This document shows, piece after piece, positions 36,697 to 45,896 of a DNA stretch of 64,000 bases. This DNA is from Thermoflavifilum sp. (GTDB lineage: Bacteria; Bacteroidota; Bacteroidia; Chitinophagales; Chitinophagaceae). A program made the position numbers and the translations under genes. The stretch is taken from positions 62,001 to 126,000 of the forward strand of contig JAIMAQ010000007.1 of NCBI GenBank assembly GCA_023511875.1, given 5' to 3'. Below the pieces are notes generated by a model. The model saw only the letters and a program-made list of their open reading frames with translations. It was not told where the DNA came from and searched no databases. How positions within the stretch are numbered: the first letter of the stretch is position 1; every line of letters starts with the position of its first letter.

Positions 36697-38229
36697 ATGG
36701 CACTACCCAAAGAGCCCCGGCAGAAGATGATTAACCTGATGTATCTGGTGCTGATGGCTATGCTTGCCTTAAACGTATCGGCTGAGATTCTCAATGCCTT
36801 TAAAACGGTCAACGAAAGTATCAATAATTCTAACAACGCAATTACCCAGAAAAACGACTTGGTATATCAGCAATTTGAGAAACAGTTGAGTATCGATCCA
36901 ATTAGAGTAAGGCCTATTAAAGAAAAAGCAGATCAGGTGAAAATGCTTTGCCAGCAAATGAATCAGTATATTGATAGCCTAAAGCAAATCATCATTCAAG
37001 AAAGTGGCGGACTGAATGATAGTGGCGAAATTAAAGATATGTCGAATCTGGATGCTCCCTCCCGCGTAATGGAAAACCAGGGGCAAGGAGCAATTTTGGA
37101 GAAAAAAATTCAAACCCTGCGCCAGCAGCTCCTGAGTATGTACGACAACCCCGTGGAACGAGAACAAGCTGCCCAAATATTGCCGCTAAGAATTGAAATG
37201 CCTAAAAAAACCATTAATAACAAAAAAACGTGGACCCAGGTCAATTTTGAAATGGTGCCGACTATTGCGGCCATCACCATCCTGAGCAAGATTCAAAACG
37301 ATGTAAAAAATTCAGAAGCGCAAGTTATCGATGATTTGTTCAAGAAAATTGGGCAGCAAGAGTTTGTCTTTGATACGTACAAGCCCTTAATTTCCGCTAA
37401 TGCCAATTATGTAATTGCTGGCCAAAAATATCAAGCCCAAATTATGTTAGGGGCATATAGCTCAACCATTAATCCTACCATTACGGTAAATGGCCAACCC
37501 ATACCCGTGCAAGATGGAGTGGGAACCTTTACTACAGTAGCATCGAGTGAAGGATTACACACCTATAACGTGGCTATTAGCTTAAAAGACCAGAACGGAC
37601 AACTCAAGACTTACACTGCTACTGCAGAGTATATGGTTGGCGCCCCAGCCGTATCGGTTTCGGCCGATAAAATGAATGTGCTCTATATTGGAGTAGATAA
37701 TCCTATTTCGGTTGCTGTAGCAGGTGTTCCCGCCGAAAAAGTGAGCGCTACGCTCAATGGCCCGGGAACGCTTATCAAAACGGGCCCAGGAAAATATATT
37801 GCTCGAGTAACCACGGTGGGCACGGTTGCTGTAAATGTAAGTGCAGAATTTGACGGGCAAGTGCGATCTATGGGGTCTATGGAATTCCGTACCAAACGCA
37901 TACCCGATCCGGTGGCCGAAGTAGCCGGCAGTAAAGGCGGAGTCTTAAGTGCATCTGTGTTTAAAGTGCAAAAAGGCGTGGCAGCCGTTTTGGAAAATTT
38001 TGATTTCGATGCCAAGTTTGTCGTCACCAGTTTCACTATTGGTTTCAATGGAGCAGGATTTTCAGACTATGTGGAAGTTCAGTGTAATTCTGCCTATTTT
38101 AGTGAGCAAGCTGAAAATTACATCCAACGCTGCCAGCCCGGCACAAGGGTATTTATCGATAATATCCATGCTCGTGGGCCCGATGGAGTAACCCGTTCCT
38201 TGCCCCCCATTTCGTTTAAACTCAATTGA
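36697..38229 (+). CDS. gldM: Type IX secretion motor protein GldM
   Basis: Partner of GldL: one N-terminal inner-membrane helix and a long periplasmic shaft of four domains that reaches the GldK/N ring. 510 residues. The start LPKEPRQKMINLMYLVLMAM followed by LALNVSAEILNAF is a clear GldM signature. The N-terminal periplasmic domain is helical (about 35-230); the rest is beta-rich Ig-like repeats (about 225-510). Usual length for the family. Confidence 0.94.
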   Translation: MALPKEPRQKMINLMYLVLMAMLALNVSAEILNAFKTVNESINNSNNAITQKNDLVYQQFEKQLSIDPIRVRPIKEKADQVKMLCQQMNQYIDSLKQIIIQESGGLNDSGEIKDMSNLDAPSRVMENQGQGAILEKKIQTLRQQLLSMYDNPVEREQAAQILPLRIEMPKKTINNKKTWTQVNFEMVPTIAAITILSKIQNDVKNSEAQVIDDLFKKIGQQEFVFDTYKPLISANANYVIAGQKYQAQIMLGAYSSTINPTITVNGQPIPVQDGVGTFTTVASSEGLHTYNVAISLKDQNGQLKTYTATAEYMVGAPAVSVSADKMNVLYIGVDNPISVAVAGVPAEKVSATLNGPGTLIKTGPGKYIARVTTVGTVAVNVSAEFDGQVRSMGSMEFRTKRIPDPVAEVAGSKGGVLSASVFKVQKGVAAVLENFDFDAKFVVTSFTIGFNGAGFSDYVEVQCNSAYFSEQAENYIQRCQPGTRVFIDNIHARGPDGVTRSLPPISFKLN

Positions 38230-38250
38230 TGACTATAAATTCTTGGGTAT

Positions 38251-39282
38251 ATGAAACATCAAGTTGTTCGGATCTTCGCTATATGGGCATTATTGCTGTG
38301 CTGGTTGGCAACCGATCTCTCAGCACAGGCTACCCGCACCACCACCCGCCGAAGAAGAGCTACCACAGGCAATGTGCAAACCAACAATGCCGCTGGTAAT
38401 GCTATTGTAAACCCAGCCACAGGCAATGTGGTAACTCCACCTTCTACGGCTGTGGATACGGCTGTGCCGAAACGCGCCGATAACATATTCGGAAGTTTAG
38501 AGATCACACCTTCTTTACGCAATGATAATGTGGTGGTGAGAAACCTCAATAAAGATCGTGCTCCTTTGGCATACCAATATATTCGAGAAGACGATGCCGT
38601 TTGGGGGCGTAGGTTATGGGAAGAAATTGATGTGCATGAAAAAATCAATTTGCCTTTTTCTTATTCTGGGGAAGAAGGCCATCCAAACCTGTTTTCAATC
38701 TTGGTAAAAGCTATTCTAGATAGCCAGGTTGTGGCTTTTGACCCTATCGATGATCGTTTTACTAAGATCATGAGCATTGATCGAGTAAAGGAAATTCTCG
38801 TAGGCAAGCCCGACACCATTCGGGTAGTAGATCCTGTAACCGGTAAAGAATCGATTCAGGTGGTTACCCGTGAACTCAATCCACACTCTGTTACCCGATA
38901 TCGTATCAAAGAAGATTGGGTATTTGATAAACAAACTTCACAATTATACGTGCGTATAATAGGTATTGCACCCATGAAGGCAATTTACAATCAAGAAGAT
39001 GGCTCTTTCCGCGATGTGACACCTTTGTTTTGGTTGTATTATCCCGATTTAAGGCCCATCTTGGCTAAGTATGATGTGTATAACCCGAATAATTATATGA
39101 TGCGCATGAGCTGGGAAGATTTATTTGAGTTGCGTTATTTTCATGCCTATGTGGTGAAAGAAGATAATCCTTTCAACCGTTCGATTAGAGACTATGAAAA
39201 AGATGGCGTCCGCAGATTGCTAGAAGGGGAACGTATCAAAAACGATATCTTCAATTGGGAGCAAAACCTTTGGTCTTATTGA
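38251..39282 (+). CDS. gldN: Type IX secretion periplasmic ring protein GldN
   Basis: Forms the periplasmic-side ring with GldK. 343 residues: signal peptide (about 1-25, ending DLSAQ), a low-complexity Thr/Arg stretch (TTRRRRATTG) and an Asn/Thr linker, then the conserved domain from about 90 with DDAVWGRRLWEEIDVHEKIN and ending MSWEDLFELRYFHAYVVKEDN. It closes the operon, and a strong terminator starts 28 bp after its stop. Confidence 0.92.
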   Translation: MKHQVVRIFAIWALLLCWLATDLSAQATRTTTRRRRATTGNVQTNNAAGNAIVNPATGNVVTPPSTAVDTAVPKRADNIFGSLEITPSLRNDNVVVRNLNKDRAPLAYQYIREDDAVWGRRLWEEIDVHEKINLPFSYSGEEGHPNLFSILVKAILDSQVVAFDPIDDRFTKIMSIDRVKEILVGKPDTIRVVDPVTGKESIQVVTRELNPHSVTRYRIKEDWVFDKQTSQLYVRIIGIAPMKAIYNQEDGSFRDVTPLFWLYYPDLRPILAKYDVYNPNNYMMRMSWEDLFELRYFHAYVVKEDNPFNRSIRDYEKDGVRRLLEGERIKNDIFNWEQNLWSY

Positions 39283-39310
39283 GCCAGGCATTTCCATGGC
39301 ATTGAGTCAT

Positions 39311-39350
39311 AGCCGAATCTGGAGCAAGTTTGCCAGATGCGGCTTTTTTT
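39311..39350 (+). terminator. Intrinsic terminator of the gldKLMN operon
   Basis: AGCCG (39311-39315) pairs with CGGCT (39340-39344), and ATCTGG (39317-39322) with CCAGAT (39333-39338), separated by one A-G mismatch; the loop is AGCAAGTTTG. T residues run from 39344 to 39350. It is the clearest terminator in the window. It contains the ATG at 39337, which therefore is not the start of the next gene. Confidence 0.9.
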
Positions 39351-39363
39351 AAATCATTTTTCC

Positions 39364-39828
39364 ATGAAATTATTAAGAGCTATTGTGGTGATTATTTTAA
39401 GCATACTAGTTATTGCTAGCTGCAAGAAAAATGATAGTACTCCCACTGGCCAGGCGGCTCTTGTGGGTAAGTGGCAAGGCCAAAAAATTCAAGTAGCTTA
39501 TCTGTGGAATGGACTAAAATTGTATGATACTACCGCAAACATTACACCGCCCAATTATCTGACTATAGAATTTCGAGTTGATTCAGTCGCTATTATCAAT
39601 CAGCGGCTAACTGTTTTCGGTGACTCTACGGCAAGAGAAGATACTGCCTATTATCTGGTAAACGCAAATCAAATCGTCATTACTGGTGATATCCAACATT
39701 CTCAGCTAGGCCAAACCTTCACTTATCAGCTTTCTGGCAATCAGCTTAAGTTGAATGGAGAAACCAACGACACCACTTCACAAGGGATAGAAACGTATCA
39801 ATATGTTTTTTATTTAAACAAAATGTAA
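39364..39828 (+). CDS. Small lipocalin-like lipoprotein
   Basis: 154 residues. A lipoprotein signal with lipobox LVIASC (Cys about 20), followed by KKNDSTPTGQ and a compact beta-rich domain beginning LVGKWQGQKIQ. The pattern 'V-G-K-W' after the linker recalls lipocalin-like DUF4488/DUF5004 domains common in Bacteroidota lipoproteins. ATG 39364 is chosen because the earlier ATG 39337 lies in the gldN terminator. It is probably exported to the envelope; the ligand is unknown. It converges with the acyl-CoA ligase gene 12 bp away. Confidence 0.75.
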   Translation: MKLLRAIVVIILSILVIASCKKNDSTPTGQAALVGKWQGQKIQVAYLWNGLKLYDTTANITPPNYLTIEFRVDSVAIINQRLTVFGDSTAREDTAYYLVNANQIVITGDIQHSQLGQTFTYQLSGNQLKLNGETNDTTSQGIETYQYVFYLNKM

Positions 39829-39840
39829 GAGGCCTTTGGC

Positions 39841-41619
39841 TCATGATGCATAGAGTTGCTCGATGATATCGTGATACTTTTGTTCGATTACTTTTCGCTT
39901 TAACTTAAGAGTGGGGGTAAGTTCGCCTTCTTCAATAGTCCATTCATGAGGCAACAGGGTAAATTTTTTAATTTGCTCTACATGATTAAACAGTGGATTA
40001 TACCGATCAACAATACTATGGTATAAAGCTATTACGCGTGGCTCCTGAATCACTTGTTGTGGATCTTGAAAAGGAATATTGTTTTTTTCACACCATTTTT
40101 TTAAAGCAGCAAAATCAGGTACAATCAAAGCCGAGACGAATTTTCTTCCATCACCCACAACCATCACTTGTTGAATATAATGTGATTCTTTAAGTTTATT
40201 TTCGATGGGTTGTGGAGCCACATATTTTCCTCCAGATGTTTTCAGCAATTCTTTTTTTCTGTCGGTGATTTTTAGAAATTTCCCATTTACCAATTCTCCA
40301 ATGTCGCCCGTATGCAGCCAGCCGTCTTCCATCACTTCTGCGGTTAGATCGGGTCGTTTGTAATAGCCCATCATCACGTTGGGGCCTTTGCAGAGGATTT
40401 CTCCATCGGGAGCTATTTTTACTTCTACGCCTTCGATGATTGGCCCTACTGTGCCAAACATTCGATTTTCTATTTCAATGCGATTTACGCTGATGACGGG
40501 TGAAGTTTCGGTAAGGCCATATCCTTCCAAGCAGGGTATGCCTGCAGCAGTAAAGATTTTCAACAGGCGAATTTGTGCAGGAGCAGAGCCAATGACTATG
40601 GCTTGGATACGACCGCCCAAAGCCGCTCTCCATTTGGCATATACCAGCTTGTCGGCCAATTGCAATTGCAAGCGATATAGCAAAGGTTGTGAAGGTCTAA
40701 GCTCATAACGCCGCGCTAGGTTAAGGGCCCAGAAAAATATCCATCTCTTCAGGCCATGTAGTTGCAAGCCGGCTTGAACGATTTTTTCATATACTTTTTC
40801 TAGTAAGCGTGGTACAGTAGTAAAAATAGTGGGTTGTACTTCTTTGAGGTTGTCGCCAATCTTATCCATGCTTTCGGCATAGTAAATAGGAACCCCTGAA
40901 TAAAGGTATAGATAGGTAATCATGCGTTCGTATACATGGTTTAAGGGTAGAAAGCTCAATGCACGCGCTCCTGCAGATAGTGGTAGATATGGGCGGCAGG
41001 CCAATACGTTGCTCACAATATTGCGGTGGCTAAGCATGACGCCTTTGGGGATGCCCGTTGTGCCGGAAGTATAAATAATCGTGGCCAAATGATGGGCTTC
41101 AATGCTTTGCATCGTGCGTTCGAGTTGTTCGTCGTTCGACTCACTCAGCAGTGATTTCCAGTGTGGAATATTTTCTAATAGATCGAAGCTGTATATGCCT
41201 TGCAAGTGTGGCAGCTGGTGGCTGATTTGCTGTACTTTTTGATATAGGGAGAGATCACCTGCAAAAATGATTTTTACATCGGCATCCTGAAATACAAATT
41301 GCAATTCCGATTGGCTAATAGTTGGATATACAGGTACCAACACGGCTCCGCACATCTGGCAAGCCAAGTCTACAATGACCCATTCGGGGCGATTGGCCGA
41401 TATCAAGCCAATTTTATCTTGATACTCGGGCTGAAAGTTGTGTGGAGAAATGCCCATTTGCTGAAAGCCCCGGGCCAATGCCCGGCTTAACTCGAGTACT
41501 TCCTGCGTAGCATAAGTGCGCCATTTGCCATGCTCTTTGGCGGCCAACATATCGGGAATAGGATCCGATCGATGAATCAGTGCCAAGTCAAACAACCGTT
41601 GAGGAGTAGTGGGCTGCAT
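39841..41619 (-). CDS. Long-chain fatty acid--CoA ligase (AMP-dependent)
   Basis: Activates long-chain fatty acids with ATP and CoA for beta-oxidation or lipid recycling. 592 residues. AMP-binding motif IIYTSGTTGIPKGVMLSH (about 179-196), the gate motif EGYGLTETSPVIS, the adenylation motif GWLHTGDIGEL and the C-terminal hinge ITDRKKELLKTSGGKYV with the catalytic Lys. The insertion pattern and the KKWCEKNNIPF region fit the FAA1/FadD15 branch. Likely monocistronic. Confidence 0.92.
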   Translation of the reverse strand: MQPTTPQRLFDLALIHRSDPIPDMLAAKEHGKWRTYATQEVLELSRALARGFQQMGISPHNFQPEYQDKIGLISANRPEWVIVDLACQMCGAVLVPVYPTISQSELQFVFQDADVKIIFAGDLSLYQKVQQISHQLPHLQGIYSFDLLENIPHWKSLLSESNDEQLERTMQSIEAHHLATIIYTSGTTGIPKGVMLSHRNIVSNVLACRPYLPLSAGARALSFLPLNHVYERMITYLYLYSGVPIYYAESMDKIGDNLKEVQPTIFTTVPRLLEKVYEKIVQAGLQLHGLKRWIFFWALNLARRYELRPSQPLLYRLQLQLADKLVYAKWRAALGGRIQAIVIGSAPAQIRLLKIFTAAGIPCLEGYGLTETSPVISVNRIEIENRMFGTVGPIIEGVEVKIAPDGEILCKGPNVMMGYYKRPDLTAEVMEDGWLHTGDIGELVNGKFLKITDRKKELLKTSGGKYVAPQPIENKLKESHYIQQVMVVGDGRKFVSALIVPDFAALKKWCEKNNIPFQDPQQVIQEPRVIALYHSIVDRYNPLFNHVEQIKKFTLLPHEWTIEEGELTPTLKLKRKVIEQKYHDIIEQLYAS

Positions 41620-41671
41620 AGACTAATTATTGAATCCTTAAATTACATGTTTTCCCGAAATGCAGGCCAAT

Positions 41672-41695
41672 AAAAAAGCCGGTTCATCAACCGGC
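41672..41695 (-). terminator. Intrinsic terminator downstream of the 2TM protein gene
   Basis: Read on the - strand: GCCGGTT, loop GATG, AACCGGC, then TTTTTTA. A 7-bp perfect stem with a T6 tract, 41 bp after the 2TM gene's stop. Confidence 0.85.
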
Positions 41696-41736
41696 CTTCC
41701 AACAAATAAGATTTTACAATAGGATATGTAAAGCGC

Positions 41737-42018
41737 TCAATGTTCTTTTTCCCAGAGATATTTGAGGTAATATTTATCCTGGTTGTCTTTGTTGTTGTCG
41801 AAAAACGTGTTACAAAAATGCGCTACTAACACCAAAAACCAAGTGCCTGAAAACCATCCTTCCCAAGGATATACATCACCTTGCATGCGCGCATTGTGTG
41901 TTTTATAGACTACTAGCCAAAGGATAAGCATGGCTACAATATATACAATTAGGTGTATGAAGAATAAGGACTTTTTGGGAGCATGATAGGGATGACGTGC
42001 ATAGCTTTTGGGTTCCAT
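41737..42018 (-). CDS. 2TM-domain membrane protein
   Basis: 93 residues with a Lys/His-rich N-terminus (PKSYARHPYHAPKK), two membrane helices (SLFFIHLIVYIVAMLILWLV and WFLVLVAHFCNTFF) joined by a loop with WEGW, and a charged tail. The pattern matches the '2TM domain' family of Bacteroidota. ATG 42018 is preferred; ATG 42030 would leave a leader of only a few bases behind the -7 box TATCTTTG (42038-42045 on the - strand). Function unknown; in other proteins this domain is attached to LytTR or kinase modules. Confidence 0.7.
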   Translation of the reverse strand: MEPKSYARHPYHAPKKSLFFIHLIVYIVAMLILWLVVYKTHNARMQGDVYPWEGWFSGTWFLVLVAHFCNTFFDNNKDNQDKYYLKYLWEKEH

Positions 42019-42037
42019 CGTCAAAAACATATTTGTG

Positions 42038-42045
42038 CAAAGATA
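42038..42045 (-). promoter_or_regulatory. -7 box of the 2TM protein gene
   Basis: TATCTTTG on the - strand, followed by CA, a perfect match to the phylum consensus, 20 bp before ATG 42018. No TTG lies 19-21 bp upstream, so it is a partial promoter. Confidence 0.5.
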
Positions 42046-42082
42046 GAAATATTAACAGAATCGAGGCCATGAAATTTGTTGT

Positions 42083-43180
42083 TCAAGGGTTATGGAGTTG
42101 AAAGGCAAAATGCCCATCGTTGTAATACTGGCCAGAAACGAGTTGGATAGGATGTTGCTGATGGTAGGATAAAAATTTTTGCAGGCTTTCTGTATGCAAG
42201 TCCATCCATTCTCGAAAAGCAGCTGCACTTGCGGCGGGGCCAAATAGCCATTGGTTATAAGCTTCAAATACCTCAGCTTGAATCATTTCTCGCTGATAAT
42301 CGAAAAGGGCAAATGGAAATTGATGGGCAAAATATTGCTCCCAATCGAGCAAAAAGCGTATCCGTAGCATGGTAAGGGTTTCGGGAGTGACACCCGTGTT
42401 TACCACGGCAGCTTGTTTGGCCAATGTTTCTAGAAAAGCTTCTCGAAAATTCTTGGCTGGAGTGTTGGGCTCAGGCAGGGGCACTTGGGAAAGTATGCCA
42501 CTCGCAAATAGTCGTTTGTAGGTATCAAACAAAATGCCCTTGATTTCTGCCGTTCGTAAGGTAAAGCTTTCCATGTTCACAAAAATTTCTCCATACAAAA
42601 GGGTCCATACCATGTCGTCGGTATAGTAATAGGTGCGAGCCGCATTGTAATAATTGTTGGGATAATTGGGTGCCATTTGAATGCCTTTGATCCAGCTGAG
42701 CAGAGCCGGTTTGTATTTATCCTGATTGAAATACAACAAACCCAGTTGATTGTAAAGCGCACCTTCTTGTGGAAATCTCTTGATGCCTTCTTCGAGCAGC
42801 TTGATGGCTTTTTTGTCGTCTTGCCGCGATTCGGCAATCTCGGCCGCTATTTGATAAGTGCGGGCAGTGGTTTCGCGGCTTTTGATCAGTGGGGCTATGG
42901 TGGCTTCGGCACGGTCGTAGTCTTTACGCATCAAGTAAGCAGTAGCCAAGTCTTGCTGATAGAGTTGATTATCAGGATATTGTTGAACAATTTGTCGTAA
43001 TACAATGATGGCATTGGCATAATCACCTGCACTCATGAAACGTTGTGCAGTGGCATACTGCGGAGGTACACGGTCTTCTTCAGTCGTGGATGAGGTAGCC
43101 TGAGAGGAAGCTGGCATAGCCCAAATACCTGCCAGACCCATGCAGAAAAGTAGGGTTTGAAAAACCTGTTTCACACGCAT
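42083..43180 (-). CDS. Secreted tetratricopeptide-repeat protein
   Basis: 365 residues. A signal peptide (about 1-27, ending MPASSQA) suggests a periplasmic location. Residues about 40-205 contain four to five TPR units (for example QYATAQRFMSAGDYANAIIV, GALYNQLGLLYFNQDKYKPA). The C-terminal 150 residues are helical and of unknown kind, with FREAFLETLAKQAAV and a Trp/Tyr/Gln-rich end. Likely a scaffold for an envelope complex; no specific partner is shown. A near -7 box, TAGCTTTA (43196-43203, - strand), lies 15 bp upstream. Confidence 0.75.
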   Translation of the reverse strand: MRVKQVFQTLLFCMGLAGIWAMPASSQATSSTTEEDRVPPQYATAQRFMSAGDYANAIIVLRQIVQQYPDNQLYQQDLATAYLMRKDYDRAEATIAPLIKSRETTARTYQIAAEIAESRQDDKKAIKLLEEGIKRFPQEGALYNQLGLLYFNQDKYKPALLSWIKGIQMAPNYPNNYYNAARTYYYTDDMVWTLLYGEIFVNMESFTLRTAEIKGILFDTYKRLFASGILSQVPLPEPNTPAKNFREAFLETLAKQAAVVNTGVTPETLTMLRIRFLLDWEQYFAHQFPFALFDYQREMIQAEVFEAYNQWLFGPAASAAAFREWMDLHTESLQKFLSYHQQHPIQLVSGQYYNDGHFAFQLHNP

Positions 43181-43274
43181 GCAGCTGTTTTGGGGTAAAG
43201 CTAAAGAAATGCTTGTTAACCGCCAGTATCTAGAAGTGAATGTTGTGCAAAATATGCTTCAAACAAGGTTACAA

Positions 43275-44624
43275 TTAGAATTGCGACTGCTCAGCAACAT
43301 ATTGCTCCACAGGATGCACGATGGCTTTTTCCTCTAACGAGTGAATAAACAATCCATCGGGTAGCTTAGGTTCAAACCATGTTGATTTTGGCGGCATGAT
43401 TTTTCCCTGATCGGCTACAGCAAAGAGTTGTTCGGTGGTTACGGGATGTAGCAAAAAGGCGACTGCCATTTCTCCACTGTTTACTCGATTTTCCAAAAAG
43501 TCTGTACCCCTTATGCCTCCTACGAATTCAATTCGCTCATTGGTACGTGGATCGGTAATTCCCAATATAGGATCTAATACCAGGCGTTGCAGCAAATGAA
43601 CATCGAGCGATTCTACAGGATCATCAGGAATTTGCTCAGGTTTGATGCGCAAGCCATACCATTTTTGCTGCAGATACATGCCTATTTCGTGTGGATGTTG
43701 TGGGCGAAAAGCAGTTTGTTGTGGTCCAACAATGTCGAATAGGTTCTGCAATCGAGAAAGGAAGCTTTCGGGCGACATATCAAGTAAATCCCTTACCAAT
43801 CGATTGTATTCCATGATAAACAGTTGATTGGCGGGGAATAAAGTGGTTAAAAAATATTGATAGGGAGATGCGGAGTTTATGGCATTTTGTTGCAGCATTT
43901 CTTCCCGAATGCGGGCAGCAGAAGCAGCTCTGTGGTGCCCATCGGCAATATAAGTAGCAGGGATTTGGTTTTCCACTATATGGGTAATCTGAGCTATGGC
44001 CGTGAGATGATCTACTATCCACACTACATGTTCAACCCCGTCTTCTCCTAAGAAATGGTAAGCAGGGCTGTGAGTAGATTTCCATTTTTCAATCAAGGCA
44101 TCGAGAGTGGGTAAGGGGCGATAGGCCAAGAATACGTTACCGGTTTGGGCTTGGGTAAACCGAATGTGTTGGATCCGATCTTGTTCTTTATCTGGCCTGG
44201 TGAGCTCATGTTTTTTGATTTTGCCCAATTCATAATCGGCTAATGCCGAAAGGCATACCAATCCCGTTTGTTCCAGCATTCGCGCTTCAAAGGGATGGCG
44301 CATGCGCTGGGTATAGATATAATAATGCGGAGCCGTGTCTCTCATCAATATTCCTTGCTGTAGAAATTGTTGGAGGCGTTGTGCTCCTTCGGCATATACG
44401 AAATCGGGAAAAGGGGAGTGTGCCTCTATCCATTCTGGGAAATGGATTTCAGGTTTAGAGATATGATAAAATGAATCGGGATTTTCACGAGCTATTGCTG
44501 CTGCTTCTGTTGCACTTAGTACATCATAAGGCTTCGATACAATGCGAGAAGCTTTATCGGGTTGAGGTAAAATAGATCTAAATGGGCGAATTACAACCAT
44601 ATCTTCTTCAGGTTTTAGATTCAT
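43275..44624 (-). CDS. DUF1015-family protein
   Basis: 449 residues. N-terminal VVIRPFRSILPQP and SRIVSKPYDVLSATEA are the DUF1015 signature; TYIADGHHRAASAARIRE (about 235-252) is the conserved His-rich motif; EFVGGIRGTDFLE and AVAFLLHPVT follow. Predicted cytoplasmic; biochemical role unknown, though the family is often called an HTH or chromosome-partition-like protein without proof. Its ATG overlaps the serC stop by one base (TGATG), so translation is coupled to serC. An alternative start at 44600 would give MVVIRPF, the family's typical N-terminus. Confidence 0.85.
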   Translation of the reverse strand: MNLKPEEDMVVIRPFRSILPQPDKASRIVSKPYDVLSATEAAAIARENPDSFYHISKPEIHFPEWIEAHSPFPDFVYAEGAQRLQQFLQQGILMRDTAPHYYIYTQRMRHPFEARMLEQTGLVCLSALADYELGKIKKHELTRPDKEQDRIQHIRFTQAQTGNVFLAYRPLPTLDALIEKWKSTHSPAYHFLGEDGVEHVVWIVDHLTAIAQITHIVENQIPATYIADGHHRAASAARIREEMLQQNAINSASPYQYFLTTLFPANQLFIMEYNRLVRDLLDMSPESFLSRLQNLFDIVGPQQTAFRPQHPHEIGMYLQQKWYGLRIKPEQIPDDPVESLDVHLLQRLVLDPILGITDPRTNERIEFVGGIRGTDFLENRVNSGEMAVAFLLHPVTTEQLFAVADQGKIMPPKSTWFEPKLPDGLFIHSLEEKAIVHPVEQYVAEQSQF

Positions 44625-45694
44625 CAGCCATGTTTACGGGCAAAGTAACGCATGCTTTCTACCAAGTATTGCACGCTTTCAAGGGGCATGGCATTATAAA
44701 TAGAAGCCCGAAAACCGCCTACCAGCCGATGCCCCTTGATGCCCACAATATCTTCTTTCTTACAAAACTCCAGAAATTCTTTTTCCAATGAGGGGTCGTT
44801 CATCACAAAACACACGTTCATCTTACTGCGGTCTTCAGGTGCGGCTGTGCCACGGAATAAAGGATTTTCGTCGATTTCTTTATACAGTAAAGCAGCTTTT
44901 TGTTCATTTCGTTTTTCTATAGCGGCGATACCTCCTTGTTCTTTCAGCCAGCTGAGTGTGAGCATAGAAATATACACCGCAAACACGGGAGGGGTATTGT
45001 AGATCGATTCATGTTGGATATGCACAAGATAATCGAGTATAGTGGGTATTTTGCGGCTTACCTTACCCAATATACTTTTTCTCACCACTACCAAGGTAAC
45101 GCCGGCAGGGCCCATGTTTTTCTGGGCGCCTGCATAGATCAGGGAAAAACGATTGAAATCGAGCTGGCGACTAAAAATATCACTGCTCATATCGGCAACC
45201 AGGGGCACGTTGACTTCAGGAATTTGATGCCATTGGGTGCCGTAAATCGTATTATTGGTGGTGATATGCAAATACTTAATACCTTCAGGGATAGTAAATG
45301 ATTTGGGAATATAGCTATATTGGCGATCTGCCGAGCTGGCTACAATCTCTACTTTTCCAAACAGTTTAGCTTCGTGGATAGCTCTGCTCGCCCATACTCC
45401 AGTGTCAATATAGCCCGCGGTTTCGTGCTCATCTAGCAAGTTAAAAGGTACTTGCATAAACTGTGTACTTGCGCCGCCGTGTAGGAAAAGAACTTCAAAA
45501 TCATCGTCGAGTTGCATCAGTTCTCGTACCAAGCTTCTGGCATTTGCCATGATCTGCAGAAACGCCTCGCTACGATGGGAAATTTCCAGGATAGACATGC
45601 CCAAGCCATCAAAGTCTATCAATGCTTTACTGGCTTTATAGAGCACCTCGTTGGGCAACATTGAGGGGCCTGCATTAAAGTTGTGCACCTGCAT
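44624..45694 (-). CDS. serC: Phosphoserine aminotransferase
   Basis: A PLP enzyme that converts 3-phosphohydroxypyruvate to phosphoserine in serine synthesis (also used for pyridoxine synthesis in some bacteria). 356 residues. N-terminal NFNAGPSMLPNEV, GGASTQF phosphate-binding motif (73-79), SLIYAGAQKNMGPAGV with the PLP Lys at 192, and the end KGHRLVGGFRASIYNAMP. serA, which often follows serC in this phylum, is absent; DUF1015 takes that position. Confidence 0.96.
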   Translation of the reverse strand: MQVHNFNAGPSMLPNEVLYKASKALIDFDGLGMSILEISHRSEAFLQIMANARSLVRELMQLDDDFEVLFLHGGASTQFMQVPFNLLDEHETAGYIDTGVWASRAIHEAKLFGKVEIVASSADRQYSYIPKSFTIPEGIKYLHITTNNTIYGTQWHQIPEVNVPLVADMSSDIFSRQLDFNRFSLIYAGAQKNMGPAGVTLVVVRKSILGKVSRKIPTILDYLVHIQHESIYNTPPVFAVYISMLTLSWLKEQGGIAAIEKRNEQKAALLYKEIDENPLFRGTAAPEDRSKMNVCFVMNDPSLEKEFLEFCKKEDIVGIKGHRLVGGFRASIYNAMPLESVQYLVESMRYFARKHG

Positions 45695-45896
45695 CCGTTT
45701 AAATCAAATTAACTGATAAGATATGGTTAAGTATTTTCTTTAGGGTTAACAACAATGGGTTTTCATTTTTTTCATTTTCTTCACGGATGAAAATATCAAA
45801 AGAAGAAAATGACGAATTTGTATTGCTCAATTATTAAATAGGATTGATATAAGGTATAAGGTTTTTTAACAGGCGACGTAAAGGTAGAACTCTTTT

